In this document: one piece after another, positions 32,757 through 40,948 of the stretch
Layout: each line of letters starts with the position of its first letter
How positions within the stretch are numbered: position 1 is the first letter of the stretch
From: CAXMQS01 sp964195995
GTDB lineage: Bacteria > Actinomycetota > Acidimicrobiia > Spongiisociales > JAOTWH01
NCBI GenBank assembly: GCA_964195995.1
Contig: CAXMQS010000036.1
Span: forward strand, 62,001-126,000
DNA length: 64,000 nucleotides
Direction: 5' to 3'
Program-made: the position numbers and the translations under genes
Notes under the pieces: model-generated
Databases searched by the model: none
What the model saw: only the letters and a program-made list of their open reading frames with translations
Told to the model about the DNA's origin: nothing

Positions 32757-33653
32757 CTACGCGGTGCCGAACCTGGCCTCGAAGCGCTCTGCTTGCCGGA
32801 GAATGCGGTCGGGAACGGCCATCAGCTTCTCCTGGAACTCTGCTGCTTTCGGCGTCAGGTCCTTCAGCTCCGCGATGTTCCACTGCTTGAGAAGCGGAAC
32901 CACAACGTGTTCGTAGTGGACACGCATGTTGTAGACCCCGGCCCTAGCCATCTCGACGGACCGGCGCATGAAGCCGGGAATGCCGACACCGGGCATCTGG
33001 AAGTTGTCGAAGGTGGTGTAGATGCCCTCCATCACGACGGACGGCGCCTCGCGCAGCATGGCGGCCATTACGCCCTTGTAGAACACGAAGTGATGGTTCT
33101 CGTCCGCGGCGATGTTGCGCATCAGATCGAAGGCGGACTCGTCCTCGGTGATCTTGCCGGCGTTGCGGTGGGAGACGCGGGTGGCCAGCTCCTGAGCAGC
33201 GGTGTAAGAGAACAGCTGAGCAGGGGATGTACCACTCGGCTCCCAGCCGGTCCGCATGGTGGCCATGCGATCGTCCTCGAGTTCTGTCGGATCGCAGTTG
33301 CGTGTCGTCAACAGGTAGCTCCGGATGGCGATGGCGTGTTGGCCTTCCTCGGCCGTCCAGATGCCGTTCCAGTCATTCCACACCGCCGAGTCTGGCAAGT
33401 ATTTCTCGAGGGTCAGGTGGTAAGAAGGAAGGTTGTCCTCTGTGAGCAGATTGAGCACCAGCGATGTCCGGGCCCGCTCGTTGATGGTGCACTGGGACTC
33501 CTCCCACGGCTCATCTACGAAGTTGCGGCCCCTCTCCCACGGGATGAAGTCGTGGAAATACCAGTGATTGCGGCGTTCCTGGTGCTGCCGAGAAAGTTCG
33601 GCCGCATCGTCCTCAACGGCCCTGAGCAGCTCGAATTCTTCTGCTACTGGCAT
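32757..33653 (-). CDS. Acyl-ACP desaturase-like ferritin-fold protein (DesA type)
   Basis: The 298-residue protein has the di-iron ligands of stearoyl-ACP desaturases in order: ExxLPxYH (E72 in LLTEDNLPSYH), EEGQH (E103, H106), E155 in AAQELATRV and DENHH (E185, H188). This family inserts double bonds into acyl-ACP using O2 and reduced ferredoxin; actinobacterial DesA1/DesA2 are the nearest types. The iron site looks complete, so it should be catalytic. GAGGAG lies six bases before the ATG. It is separated by 19 bases from the DUF4032 gene and may share its transcript. Confidence 0.9.
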   Translation of the reverse strand: MPVAEEFELLRAVEDDAAELSRQHQERRNHWYFHDFIPWERGRNFVDEPWEESQCTINERARTSLVLNLLTEDNLPSYHLTLEKYLPDSAVWNDWNGIWTAEEGQHAIAIRSYLLTTRNCDPTELEDDRMATMRTGWEPSGTSPAQLFSYTAAQELATRVSHRNAGKITEDESAFDLMRNIAADENHHFVFYKGVMAAMLREAPSVVMEGIYTTFDNFQMPGVGIPGFMRRSVEMARAGVYNMRVHYEHVVVPLLKQWNIAELKDLTPKAAEFQEKLMAVPDRILRQAERFEARFGTA

Positions 33654-33760
33654 GTCGACTCCTCGGCACTCATCGGGGACCCCAGGCTACTCGACCCGGG
33701 TTTGCGCGGCGAAGATCGGGAATACCGCGGCTATGGCTGTGCGCTGACAACAATGCACCC

Positions 33761-34372
33761 ATGGACATCAGCGTCAATCTTGTTGAAAGCTACCTGCGCT
33801 TAGCGGGCTACCTCACGCTGAGTGAATTCGAGGTTCAGGGCCGCCGCCCCGATGGCAGCTACGAGACGGTCACCGACGTAGACATCGTTGCCGTGCGGTT
33901 CCCCGGAGACGTCTACCTCGGAGATCCTCACGAGGGGAGCCTGCTCCTGATCGAAGACCCCGAGCTGAGACTGCAGGATGACTGTGTCGACGTCATCGTT
34001 GGCGAGGTCAAGGAGGGGGAGGCGACCATCAACACCGGGCTGTTGGACCATCGCACCCTGCACTCGGTACTGCAGCGGATCGATTGGGTATACGAAGAAG
34101 AGATAGATGTCGTCGTTGATGGACTTCAGGAGGACGGGATGCACAGCTCGCCCGCTCGTGGTGGCGGAACGGTTCGGACCCGCATCGTCGCCTTCGGCCA
34201 GGCGCCGGAGACGAGCCTCAACATCATTACCCATACTCACATCGTCACAACGTTGCTGCACTTCTTCGACAAGTTCGGTGAGGCGATGCGGCCGCTGCAT
34301 TTCAAAGAGCCGGCGACGGGGCTCCTCCGCCTGTTGAGTAAGTCCGGCCTCGAGGTCGAGAAACCCGACTAG
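33761..34372 (+). CDS. Hypothetical protein with PD-(D/E)xK nuclease-like motif
   Basis: I do not recognise a named family. The 203 residues begin with an amphipathic helix (VNLVESYLRLAGYLTLSEFE), then a strand with D41 in TVTDVDIVAVRFPG and a strand with E82-V83-K84 in DDCVDVIVGEVKEGEA. A helix, Asp, then E-x-K pattern is that of PD-(D/E)xK (restriction endonuclease-like) folds. The C-terminal half (VRTRIVAFGQAPETSLNIIT, HIVTTLLHFFDKFGEAMRP) shows no known domain. If it is a nuclease, target and partner are unknown. It stands alone on the plus strand between minus-strand genes. Confidence 0.65.
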   Translation: MDISVNLVESYLRLAGYLTLSEFEVQGRRPDGSYETVTDVDIVAVRFPGDVYLGDPHEGSLLLIEDPELRLQDDCVDVIVGEVKEGEATINTGLLDHRTLHSVLQRIDWVYEEEIDVVVDGLQEDGMHSSPARGGGTVRTRIVAFGQAPETSLNIITHTHIVTTLLHFFDKFGEAMRPLHFKEPATGLLRLLSKSGLEVEKPD

Positions 34373-34806
34373 CCCTGGGGCGGACCCCACAGCATCAGTC
34401 CGGTTGTCTCATCGAGCTGACGAACAGGTGCGTCGCCGTGGAGCTGCGACACGGTCACTTCGAGGGCGAACACCTCGGTGCCTTCGTTGACATGGCCGCC
34501 GAAGGCCCGGCCCTCCTCGTCGGCAAAGGCAGCGTGGATGTGCACGAACGGCGACCCGTCGAGAAGGGAAACGTTGCCTGTCCCGGCGGTTACCTCGAGG
34601 TGCTTGTCGATCTCGAGGTCCTGATAGCGATTCTCTTCTTGGTTGTAGTAGCGAAGCGAGGCCCGTCTCACCGCGCCGAGGAACGCCAGAGAGGCTGTGT
34701 TGATGTCGTGCGTCTTGACGTATTCGCTGATGGCGTTGTAGAGGTCGTCGCCTGTGTCGAGGCCGAGCAGGTGAACGGTGCCTGGATTGAACCGATGGCT
34801 CGTCAC
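34369..34806 (-). CDS. PPC/DUF296 domain protein
   Basis: GTG at 34806, forming a GTGA overlap with the upstream stop, gives 145 residues. The fold matches the PPC (DUF296) domain found alone in bacteria and fused to AT-hook in plants: an N-terminal GTVHLLGLDTGDDLYNAISEYV, ASLAFLGAVRRASLRYYN, LEVTAGTGNVSLLDGSPFVHIHA, and the GGHVNEGTEVFALEVTV strand. The His residues of FVHIHA and GGHV form the conserved cluster of the bacterial family, possibly a metal site. Function is unknown. The longer upstream frame overlaps the neighbouring gene and is not credible. Confidence 0.82.
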   Translation of the reverse strand: MTSHRFNPGTVHLLGLDTGDDLYNAISEYVKTHDINTASLAFLGAVRRASLRYYNQEENRYQDLEIDKHLEVTAGTGNVSLLDGSPFVHIHAAFADEEGRAFGGHVNEGTEVFALEVTVSQLHGDAPVRQLDETTGLMLWGPPQG

Positions 34807-35540
34807 ACGTAGGTCCGGGCGACGGAGAGGGCGATCTCGGCGACCTTGCCCTCTGTGACGAGGCTCTCGGCCTTGTCCGGGTGCAGGCGTCCGGTGGCGA
34901 CGCGACACCATTCGCCGGCACGACCCTTGATGTAGTTGGGTGCGTCTTCGGGTCCGAAGACCCACTTGGTGTAGTTGGGGCCCATCAGCTCGACACGAAG
35001 CGGTTCCTTGTAATCCTCTCCGGCCACTTCGAAGGCGTAAGGAAGAGTCATGTAGGCAAAGAGAGCGATGTGTCGCAAGCGTGGAAACTCGTCAGGCTCG
35101 GTTCCAATGGTGTGGTGGATGTCGAGTCCGTGCAGCCAGGTCTCGACCAGGCGCGACGTGGCGAAGGTCTTAACCGCCATCTTGCCGACGAACCAGGGAA
35201 CCCGCTCCGAGGCGTCGCGGCGGCTCAGAGCATCTATGACCGCGGCACGGGACAGGCGCCACCATTCGATGACCTCTTGACTGCGCTTCGGTCCCCGGTT
35301 CGACGTGTCTTTGACGAAGGCATCGAATGTAGGGAAGTCGTTGATATCAGCGAGTCGGGCGCCCTTGGCCTCGATGGCGTCGAGGGCGTACTCCTCGAAG
35401 GCCGCCAGGTGCGCGACGTGTTGGCGGATCGTCCAGCGATTGTGGGGGGTCTTCTTGGCCCAGTCGCGATCCTTGATGCTCTGCAGGTATTGGTCGAGCG
35501 ATTGCTGTTCGGCTACGACTTCTGCGAGGATTTCATGCAC
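34803..35540 (-). CDS. DinB/MDMPI-like protein (TIGR03084-type)
   Basis: The 245-residue protein has an N-terminal four-helix DinB-like/mycothiol maleylpyruvate isomerase fold: KTPHNRWTIRQHVAHLAAFEEYALDAI with a metal-type His (about 40-44), and a later ATSRLVETWLHGLDIHHTIG carrying further His ligands in the classic HxxxH / HGxDIxH arrangement. It resembles the actinobacterial TIGR03084 family. Mycothiol- or metal-dependent chemistry is inferred from the family. It starts at GTG with a GGGGGG stretch upstream and is coupled to the PPC protein gene through a GTGA overlap. Confidence 0.8.
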   Translation of the reverse strand: MHEILAEVVAEQQSLDQYLQSIKDRDWAKKTPHNRWTIRQHVAHLAAFEEYALDAIEAKGARLADINDFPTFDAFVKDTSNRGPKRSQEVIEWWRLSRAAVIDALSRRDASERVPWFVGKMAVKTFATSRLVETWLHGLDIHHTIGTEPDEFPRLRHIALFAYMTLPYAFEVAGEDYKEPLRVELMGPNYTKWVFGPEDAPNYIKGRAGEWCRVATGRLHPDKAESLVTEGKVAEIALSVARTYV

Positions 35541-35577
35541 GGTCCCCCCATTGTATCGGCTGGCGACAGCTGGTTTT

Positions 35578-36633
35578 CTAGGCGGGGAAGTGGTTGGAGT
35601 TGAGCCGATCGATCATCTGGCGTAGCCGTCCGAAGTTCCTGCGATTGAAGTGCAGTGTGAGGCGGTGTTTGTCGAGGTTGTCAGAGTTCTGGACCTCATC
35701 CTCGGTGGCCTCTGATGCCTCGATGGCCCCTGAAACCAGCACGTCTGAGAACTCGTCGTTGAGTTCCTCTATCAGCGACGCCGTTGGCTCATGCTTCAGC
35801 CGCAACACGAGGCGACCCCTGACGAATCGTTGGCTGTGGTAGTTGGCGTAGAAGTTGGCGATGTGGGAAGCGGCCTCGGTGACGCTCGAGGTCGTGTGGT
35901 AGAGGTGGACATCGTCCGGCGAGATCATCCCCTGCTCCATCAGCGCGCTCGTGAACGTCGACCAGGCCTCCCAATAGCCCGTTCCTTGTGACTCCATGAG
36001 GACGATCGGGTGGAGGGTTGTCTTGCCGGTCTGCGTCAGAGTGAGCAGCTCGAAGAGTTCGTCCTGGGTGCCAAATCCTCCGGGGAAGATCACGAAGGCG
36101 TCTGACTCCTTGACGAACATCAACTTCCGCGTGAAGAAGTACTTGAAGTTGATCGTTCGGGACTCGTGCAGGTAGGCGTTCGGTTCCGATTCGAAGGGAA
36201 GCCTGATGTTGACGCCGAACCCGGACTCGGCGCCGGCGCCAAGATTTCCCGCCTCCATGATGCCGGGCCCCGCGCCGGTTATGACCATCCAGCCGCGGTC
36301 ATCGGCCATCTCTCTGGCGAGCTCGGCGGCGAGCTGATAGTTGGCGTCTTCGGGCGGAGTCCGAGCAGACCCGAAGATCGTCACCTTGGGGGTTTCTCGA
36401 TACTGACTGAAGGTCAGGAACGAGTAGCGCATCTCCTTGAGCGCCGTGTTCGCCAACTTGAGGTCTGCTCTGTCCGCATCGTCGCGCATCATCTTGAGGC
36501 CGCTCACGAGCATCTCGCCGATGATGTCGACGTCATGGTCATGATCTCCCGAGTGGTTGTCGATGGCGGCTGCCACGAGCGCCCGCAGTTGGGCATCCAG
36601 CTCGGTATTACCCAGGTCGTAGGAGCGCGCCAC
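35578..36633 (-). CDS. LOG family (TIGR00730-type) Rossmann-fold protein
   Basis: GTG at 36633, two bases after the upstream stop, gives 351 residues. The LOG-like domain (about 65-240) has VTIFGSARTPPED, GWMVITGAGPGIMEAGNLGA and the signature PGGFGTQDELFELLTL. LOG enzymes release cytokinin base from its riboside monophosphate, or act as AMP/GMP/IMP nucleosidases (PpnN-like). N- and C-terminal extensions make this closer to long PpnN-like or TIGR00730 proteins than to 190-residue LOGs. A longer frame to 36687 overlaps the AAA gene and lacks a ribosome binding site. Confidence 0.85.
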   Translation of the reverse strand: MARSYDLGNTELDAQLRALVAAAIDNHSGDHDHDVDIIGEMLVSGLKMMRDDADRADLKLANTALKEMRYSFLTFSQYRETPKVTIFGSARTPPEDANYQLAAELAREMADDRGWMVITGAGPGIMEAGNLGAGAESGFGVNIRLPFESEPNAYLHESRTINFKYFFTRKLMFVKESDAFVIFPGGFGTQDELFELLTLTQTGKTTLHPIVLMESQGTGYWEAWSTFTSALMEQGMISPDDVHLYHTTSSVTEAASHIANFYANYHSQRFVRGRLVLRLKHEPTASLIEELNDEFSDVLVSGAIEASEATEDEVQNSDNLDKHRLTLHFNRRNFGRLRQMIDRLNSNHFPA

Positions 36634-36635
36634 TG

Positions 36636-37628
36636 TTAGTCCGAGTAGGGGCGTTCTTCGGGGCCAGTGCGGGCGACAGCGCTCCACACCGTCTCGTAGT
36701 GGTCTCTGTCGTAGGCGTCGACGTGGGGCAGAACGAAGGTCTCCCAGGTCATGCGTAGTGGATCATCGACCTCGGCATGGATACGCAGTCCCGCCGGCAT
36801 CCGGTCGAGCACTGTGCGGAGGCTCATGGGGGTCTCGACGCGCGTCGCCGTGTCGATCGAGGCGAACGAGGTGTTCACCTCAACGGCGAGTCGCGAGATG
36901 AGTTCAATGAACCTCTCACCCAGCGACGGGTAGCGGCGACCCAGCATGTCGCTGAGCTGTTCCTCCGTCGGGAAGTCCTTCTCCCAGATGACCCAACGAT
37001 CTGCGAAGGCCTTGTTGAGCGTCTGGGTGCCGGCGTAGTCGCGGAGATCTGTCGGGTTCATGGTTCCGAACAGGCGCACGTCTGGTCGCAGATGAACCGT
37101 CTCGCCGTTCGGCAGCCCGATGGCCTGATATCGATCGAGCAGACCGTGCAGGGCAAAGAGAGTCTCGGCGCCCGCAGCGTTGAGCTCGGAGAGGTTGATG
37201 AGGCTGGGTCCCCGCAGCGCTCGCGTGATGTCGCCGTCTTCCCAGCGACTCTCCGTGCCGCCCTTGCCGTCCCCGTAGAGCTTGACCGAGCCGATGAGGG
37301 TGATGTCGCGCACCTCACCGGTGAGGGGTATGCGGTAGTAGGGGAGCCGCAGCAGAGCGGCGAACTGCTCCAGGTCGTGATCCTTGCCGGTTCCCATGTG
37401 GCCGCGGATGGCGAGGTGCAGCGGCGTATCCGTGAAGTGCTGTCGACGAGCTTCCTCCAGTTGGGCCATCTGGTAGAGCATCCCTAGATCGACGTAGTAG
37501 GGATCGGGCTCGGGTATGTGTTGGCGCCGCGCCGCGAGGTCGTCAAGGTTGCGGGGCAGCTTGAAGGGCTCTAGTTCTATTGGCTTGCGGTCCCCGGAGG
37601 GATCGTTGAAGACGATGGGTTGAGGCAT
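36636..37628 (-). CDS. CobS-like AAA+ ATPase with altered Walker motifs
   Basis: ATG at 37628 gives 330 residues. The sequence follows CobS of aerobic cobaltochelatase: IRGHMGTGKDHDLEQFAALL at the P-loop and LFGTMNPTDLRDYAGTQTLNKAFADRW at sensor 1. Two catalytic positions differ from CobS. The residue after the P-loop Lys (K82) is Asp (D83) rather than Ser/Thr, and the Walker B Asp is Ser (S147 in LINLSELN) with only E148 kept. ATP hydrolysis may be weak, absent or unusual. GGAG lies upstream, and the ATG shares a base with the stop of the CobT-like VWA gene (TGATG), so the pair is coupled and probably forms one complex. Confidence 0.85.
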   Translation of the reverse strand: MPQPIVFNDPSGDRKPIELEPFKLPRNLDDLAARRQHIPEPDPYYVDLGMLYQMAQLEEARRQHFTDTPLHLAIRGHMGTGKDHDLEQFAALLRLPYYRIPLTGEVRDITLIGSVKLYGDGKGGTESRWEDGDITRALRGPSLINLSELNAAGAETLFALHGLLDRYQAIGLPNGETVHLRPDVRLFGTMNPTDLRDYAGTQTLNKAFADRWVIWEKDFPTEEQLSDMLGRRYPSLGERFIELISRLAVEVNTSFASIDTATRVETPMSLRTVLDRMPAGLRIHAEVDDPLRMTWETFVLPHVDAYDRDHYETVWSAVARTGPEERPYSD

Positions 37629-39739
37629 CAGGCACTCCTTTCGAGATGGTAGGGGGTGGAGCTGTGTCCCCACCATGTGTCTCCGCCCCATTGCGAGGCG
37701 GCTTTGGCCAACGACGAGCGGACGCCGTCGACCATCGCCTTGGCGAGCTCGTCCGGTCGCGCCACCACCTGGTGGTACCGATAAGCCGACTCGACAGTCT
37801 GATCCCCGATGCCGATTCCAAGCACGGTGGTGCCCGAGTCCTCGACGCTAGAGATGGATTTGGCCAGGGCGTCGACCGAGCCCCGCGTCATGCCGTCGGC
37901 GAGTACCACGAGCATGCGAGCAGAGGCACCGCGAGCCGCCAACCGCTGAGCGGCGTAACTGACATTGAACTCATCGACGTTCGCCGCCTTGGTGAACATC
38001 GAGACTGGCGGGGCGGTTGCCGGATCCCGCCGTGCCGCTGTCGCCGCTTCCTTGGGGTGCGAGGCCATCCAGAAGAGACCGGCGATCCTCTGCTCTGCAG
38101 CCCGCCACCTGTCATCGAAGCTCTTGATGAGGTAGTGGTTGACGGTCCTGCTGAGTCTGTCGGCTGCTCCGCCCTGCGACTGCCGCAGTCCTGCCGTCGT
38201 AGCCGTTAGGCGCTTGGCGAAGGACTGCTCCGAGTCGTCCTCCACGGCGGCGAAGGAGCGGTTGAAGAGAGCAACCTCGAACTCGATCTGGAGTTCGTCG
38301 GCGAGCCTGGCGAGAGTCCAGGCGCCGAGGGTGGCGGCGGCCATCGCCCACGGTCTCCTCTGCACCGGGCCTCGCAGCTGTGGCTGCAGCATGCTGGCGG
38401 AACCGTCGACGAGGAGGCTCACCGAATAGGAGCGGCGCGTCGAGACGGCCCTTCGCTCGAACATCCTCTCGTAGAGACCACCGCCGAGGAGAAGGGCCGA
38501 GTACGGGGAGAGATCGCCGGCGTCGTAGCCGCTCCGCAGCCCGCGCCGCTGGTTGGCGGTGAACAGCGGGAACAGCTCTCCCGAGACCCGGCGCTGCGCC
38601 ACGCCCCATTCCACCGCCGCCGCCTGGAGGGCCGCCCGGCCCTCGGGGGCGAACTTGCTGAAGCGGTGGGGGATGCGATCTACAAGCAACTTGCCGCCCT
38701 GGCCCGTCGGCAGATACACCGTCGGGGCTTCGGAGATCCGAACGATCTGGTCAGTGCTCGGGTCGCCAGCCTGGTCCGTCCGGTCCAGCCGGCCCTGGTC
38801 GCTCGCCATGGCCTCCGCCGAACCTTTGGCGTCGTCGTACCCCTCGGCGTCGCGCAGCACAGGGCTGACGATGCGGACACGATCAACGCCCTCGCCGAGG
38901 GCGTCTGCCTCTTCTTCCTCACGCTGAGTGCGGTCGGCAACGGTCTCGCCCGTCGTCGCGTCCGTGACCAAACCATGCAGCCTTGCCACCTGCAGGACCT
39001 GGAGGGCAAGCCCCGCCACCTCCCAGGGATCCGTCGTATCCGCAGCCGCCTCGAGGAACGGAGCCGCGTCGTCGAGCGCCGTCGCCACATTGGGCTCGGT
39101 GATGCGCTGTAGCTCGTCCTTCGCCGAGTAGCCGGCTGTGACGAGGAAGGCGGCCAGGGCGTATTGACCGAGTGGGCGCGTCATCGCCATGGCGTCAGGC
39201 ACCGCAGAGAGGTAGAGGTCGGCAAGCACGGACCGGGCGCCGTCGTAGCCGACGAAGAGCTGCGCCTCCTGGCGAGCGTCCTCGAGAGCGAAGAACATCG
39301 TCTCGCCGGCGACGCCCCCCGCCTCCTTCAGGGCATCCAACAGCGAGACCTCTTCTTCGGGGAGCTCTTCCACGTAGTCGTCTGGGAACCACTCGCGAGG
39401 AAGTGCTCTGCGGTCCTCGAAGTCGGTGGCCACGAGATGCACCACCTCATGGAGCGCCGACGCCAGGGCGACCTCCGTCGCGGTAACGGGAGCTGCCCTG
39501 GTGTATGCCGCCTGGAAGACGCCTGGGTCCACAACGACCTCGTCGCGGGCCGCTGCCGATTGCGTGCCGAGGCGGACGTGGAGGTTCTCGTTACCGGAAA
39601 GCGTCCTGGCGAATCGGGTGACGGCACCGGCGACTCGCTGGTATCTGGCCACCACAGCCTCGATGGCGCGCTCTTCTGGCGGCAGGACTTCACTCAGGAC
39701 CGTTTGGTCTGGTCGGCGCATAGCCAACCATTGTGTCAC
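37628..39739 (-). CDS. CobT-like VWA protein with N-terminal HExxH motif
   Basis: The 703-residue protein starts at GTG with AAAGG nine bases upstream. The N-terminal domain contains HEVVH (97-101) inside SALHEVVHLVATDFED and then ALEDARQEAQLF (151-162), which together look like a zincin-type metal site and the CobT-like EDxRxE helix. The middle is acidic and low-complexity (about 270-350). The C-terminal von Willebrand A domain has the MIDAS motif DGSAS (about 445-449). CobT-type subunits couple an AAA+ ring to a target; no CobN or cobalamin gene is nearby. A metal-insertion or proteolytic role is possible but unproven. Confidence 0.82.
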   Translation of the reverse strand: MTQWLAMRRPDQTVLSEVLPPEERAIEAVVARYQRVAGAVTRFARTLSGNENLHVRLGTQSAAARDEVVVDPGVFQAAYTRAAPVTATEVALASALHEVVHLVATDFEDRRALPREWFPDDYVEELPEEEVSLLDALKEAGGVAGETMFFALEDARQEAQLFVGYDGARSVLADLYLSAVPDAMAMTRPLGQYALAAFLVTAGYSAKDELQRITEPNVATALDDAAPFLEAAADTTDPWEVAGLALQVLQVARLHGLVTDATTGETVADRTQREEEEADALGEGVDRVRIVSPVLRDAEGYDDAKGSAEAMASDQGRLDRTDQAGDPSTDQIVRISEAPTVYLPTGQGGKLLVDRIPHRFSKFAPEGRAALQAAAVEWGVAQRRVSGELFPLFTANQRRGLRSGYDAGDLSPYSALLLGGGLYERMFERRAVSTRRSYSVSLLVDGSASMLQPQLRGPVQRRPWAMAAATLGAWTLARLADELQIEFEVALFNRSFAAVEDDSEQSFAKRLTATTAGLRQSQGGAADRLSRTVNHYLIKSFDDRWRAAEQRIAGLFWMASHPKEAATAARRDPATAPPVSMFTKAANVDEFNVSYAAQRLAARGASARMLVVLADGMTRGSVDALAKSISSVEDSGTTVLGIGIGDQTVESAYRYHQVVARPDELAKAMVDGVRSSLAKAASQWGGDTWWGHSSTPYHLERSA

Positions 39740-39771
39740 GGCCGCGGGCCTTTGCAGCCGATAATGGGGTC

Positions 39772-40173
39772 ATGGCTCGCGTCGAGATACCAGAGAGTGA
39801 GATCAGCTGGTCGTTTGGACCATCCGGCGGTCCCGGCGGTCAGCACGCCAACCGCTCTTCGACGCGGGCGGAGTTGCGATGGGACCTTGCTCAGTCGACT
39901 GCCATCGATGACAAGACCCGAGCGACGCTCATCCATCGCATGCCGGGTGCCAGCAGCGGGGTGGTCGCCATCGTTGCCGACGGCAGCAGGTCGCAGTGGC
40001 GGAACCGCCAGCAAGCGATGCGCCGCTTGAACGAGCGCATCGACACTGCCCTTCGACCCGTGAAGAAGCGCCGGCCGACGCGAACGCCGGCACGAGCCAA
40101 GGCGAAGCGGCATCAGGCGAAGAAGAGGCGAGCAGAGTTGAAGAAGCTGCGTCGCCGACCCGAGATCGACTAG
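39772..40173 (+). CDS. arfB: Peptidyl-tRNA hydrolase ArfB-like (GGQ-domain release factor)
   Basis: ATG at 39772 gives 133 residues. The catalytic loop GPSGGPGGQHANRSSTRAEL includes the GGQ motif (22-24) that hydrolyses peptidyl-tRNA. The protein is a lone domain 3 of class I release factors with a Lys/Arg-rich C-terminal tail (KKRRPTRTPARAKAKRHQAK), which in ArfB enters the empty mRNA channel of stalled ribosomes. It should rescue non-stop ribosomes. Upstream in-frame starts overlap the divergent VWA gene. It overlaps the next convergent gene by 4 bases. Confidence 0.92.
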   Translation: MARVEIPESEISWSFGPSGGPGGQHANRSSTRAELRWDLAQSTAIDDKTRATLIHRMPGASSGVVAIVADGSRSQWRNRQQAMRRLNERIDTALRPVKKRRPTRTPARAKAKRHQAKKRRAELKKLRRRPEID

Positions 40174-40838
40174 CTGCCGGTGTAGGCGGTGAAGCCGGCA
40201 GCACGCCGGGCTTGCATCTGTGTGTAGACGAGCTCCATCGATGCCTGTGCCGCCTCTCCGACGTGGGTAGCAGCGCGTTCCACGGAGGCTGCGTCGTCGG
40301 TGTCAAGCGCGATCAGCCGCAGCGCCACCTGATACTGGAAGCTGTCCTTGACCAACGTCACGTAAGTCGAGTCCGCAACGAGCGCCTGCAGTCGATCGAG
40401 CGGTCGGAAGTAAAGCAACAAGGCGAGTATGACTCCACCGGAACCTGCCAGCGCACCGAAAGTCAGCTCGTCGATGTCTCCCCGATAGAAGGCCCGTGCG
40501 GGGAAGCCGACGAGCGCCATGCCGAGGGCGAACATCGCCAACGAGAAGATCACGATGACTGCATAGGTGACGCGGAGGCGACGCCTGACGGCAGACACAT
40601 CTTGCTTCCCCTCTTTGAGGGTTGATCGCAGCTCGCCCACCAACCACCCGCTTGTGCGCTCCGCAAATGGAGCGGCTTGCACGTGTTCGGTGGTCAACGT
40701 GGCGGGGGGTGTCTGCGGCGAGCTGGCCGGGCGGCTTGGCCGCGGCTTGACGCTGGCTGCCTTGGCAGTCGCTTCCACCTGGGCTTCTACCCGCCGGGCG
40801 GCGTTGGCCTTGGCGGCGTCTGCCGGTGTCGTGGCCAC
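40170..40838 (-). CDS. Hypothetical membrane protein with two transmembrane helices
   Basis: GTG at 40838, preceded by CGGGAG, gives 222 residues. A TTG at 40895 is less likely because it lies inside a TAGATT -10-like element. The N-terminus is Ala/Lys/Pro-rich and disordered-looking. Two hydrophobic helices follow (VTYAVIVIFSLAMFALGMAL and LTFGALAGSGGVILALLLYF), then a cytoplasmic helical tail (LDRLQALVADSTYVTLVKDS, TYQMQ region). I do not recognise a family. The 3' end overlaps arfB by 4 bases. Confidence 0.65.
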   Translation of the reverse strand: MATTPADAAKANAARRVEAQVEATAKAASVKPRPSRPASSPQTPPATLTTEHVQAAPFAERTSGWLVGELRSTLKEGKQDVSAVRRRLRVTYAVIVIFSLAMFALGMALVGFPARAFYRGDIDELTFGALAGSGGVILALLLYFRPLDRLQALVADSTYVTLVKDSFQYQVALRLIALDTDDAASVERAATHVGEAAQASMELVYTQMQARRAAGFTAYTGS

Positions 40839-40936
40839 TGTCTCCCGCTTTTCGTCTTTGCTAGTCAGGGTCCCGCTCCGTTCGCCTTCGTGCAATCTAA
40901 TCGAAACGGCGCAGGCCTGTTCGGCCGACGGCCATC

Positions 40937-40942
40937 TAGGGT
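40937..40942 (+). promoter_or_regulatory. -10 element (TAGGGT), probable leaderless promoter
   Basis: TAGGGT ends 6 bases before the ATG at 40949. Confidence 0.45.
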
Positions 40943-40948
40943 CAGCCT

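Noticed and set aside
32607..33803. A 398-codon plus-strand open frame opposite the desaturase and DUF4032 genes
   Set aside because: It crosses two real minus-strand genes and their intergenic gap; the desaturase iron ligands are clear on the other strand.
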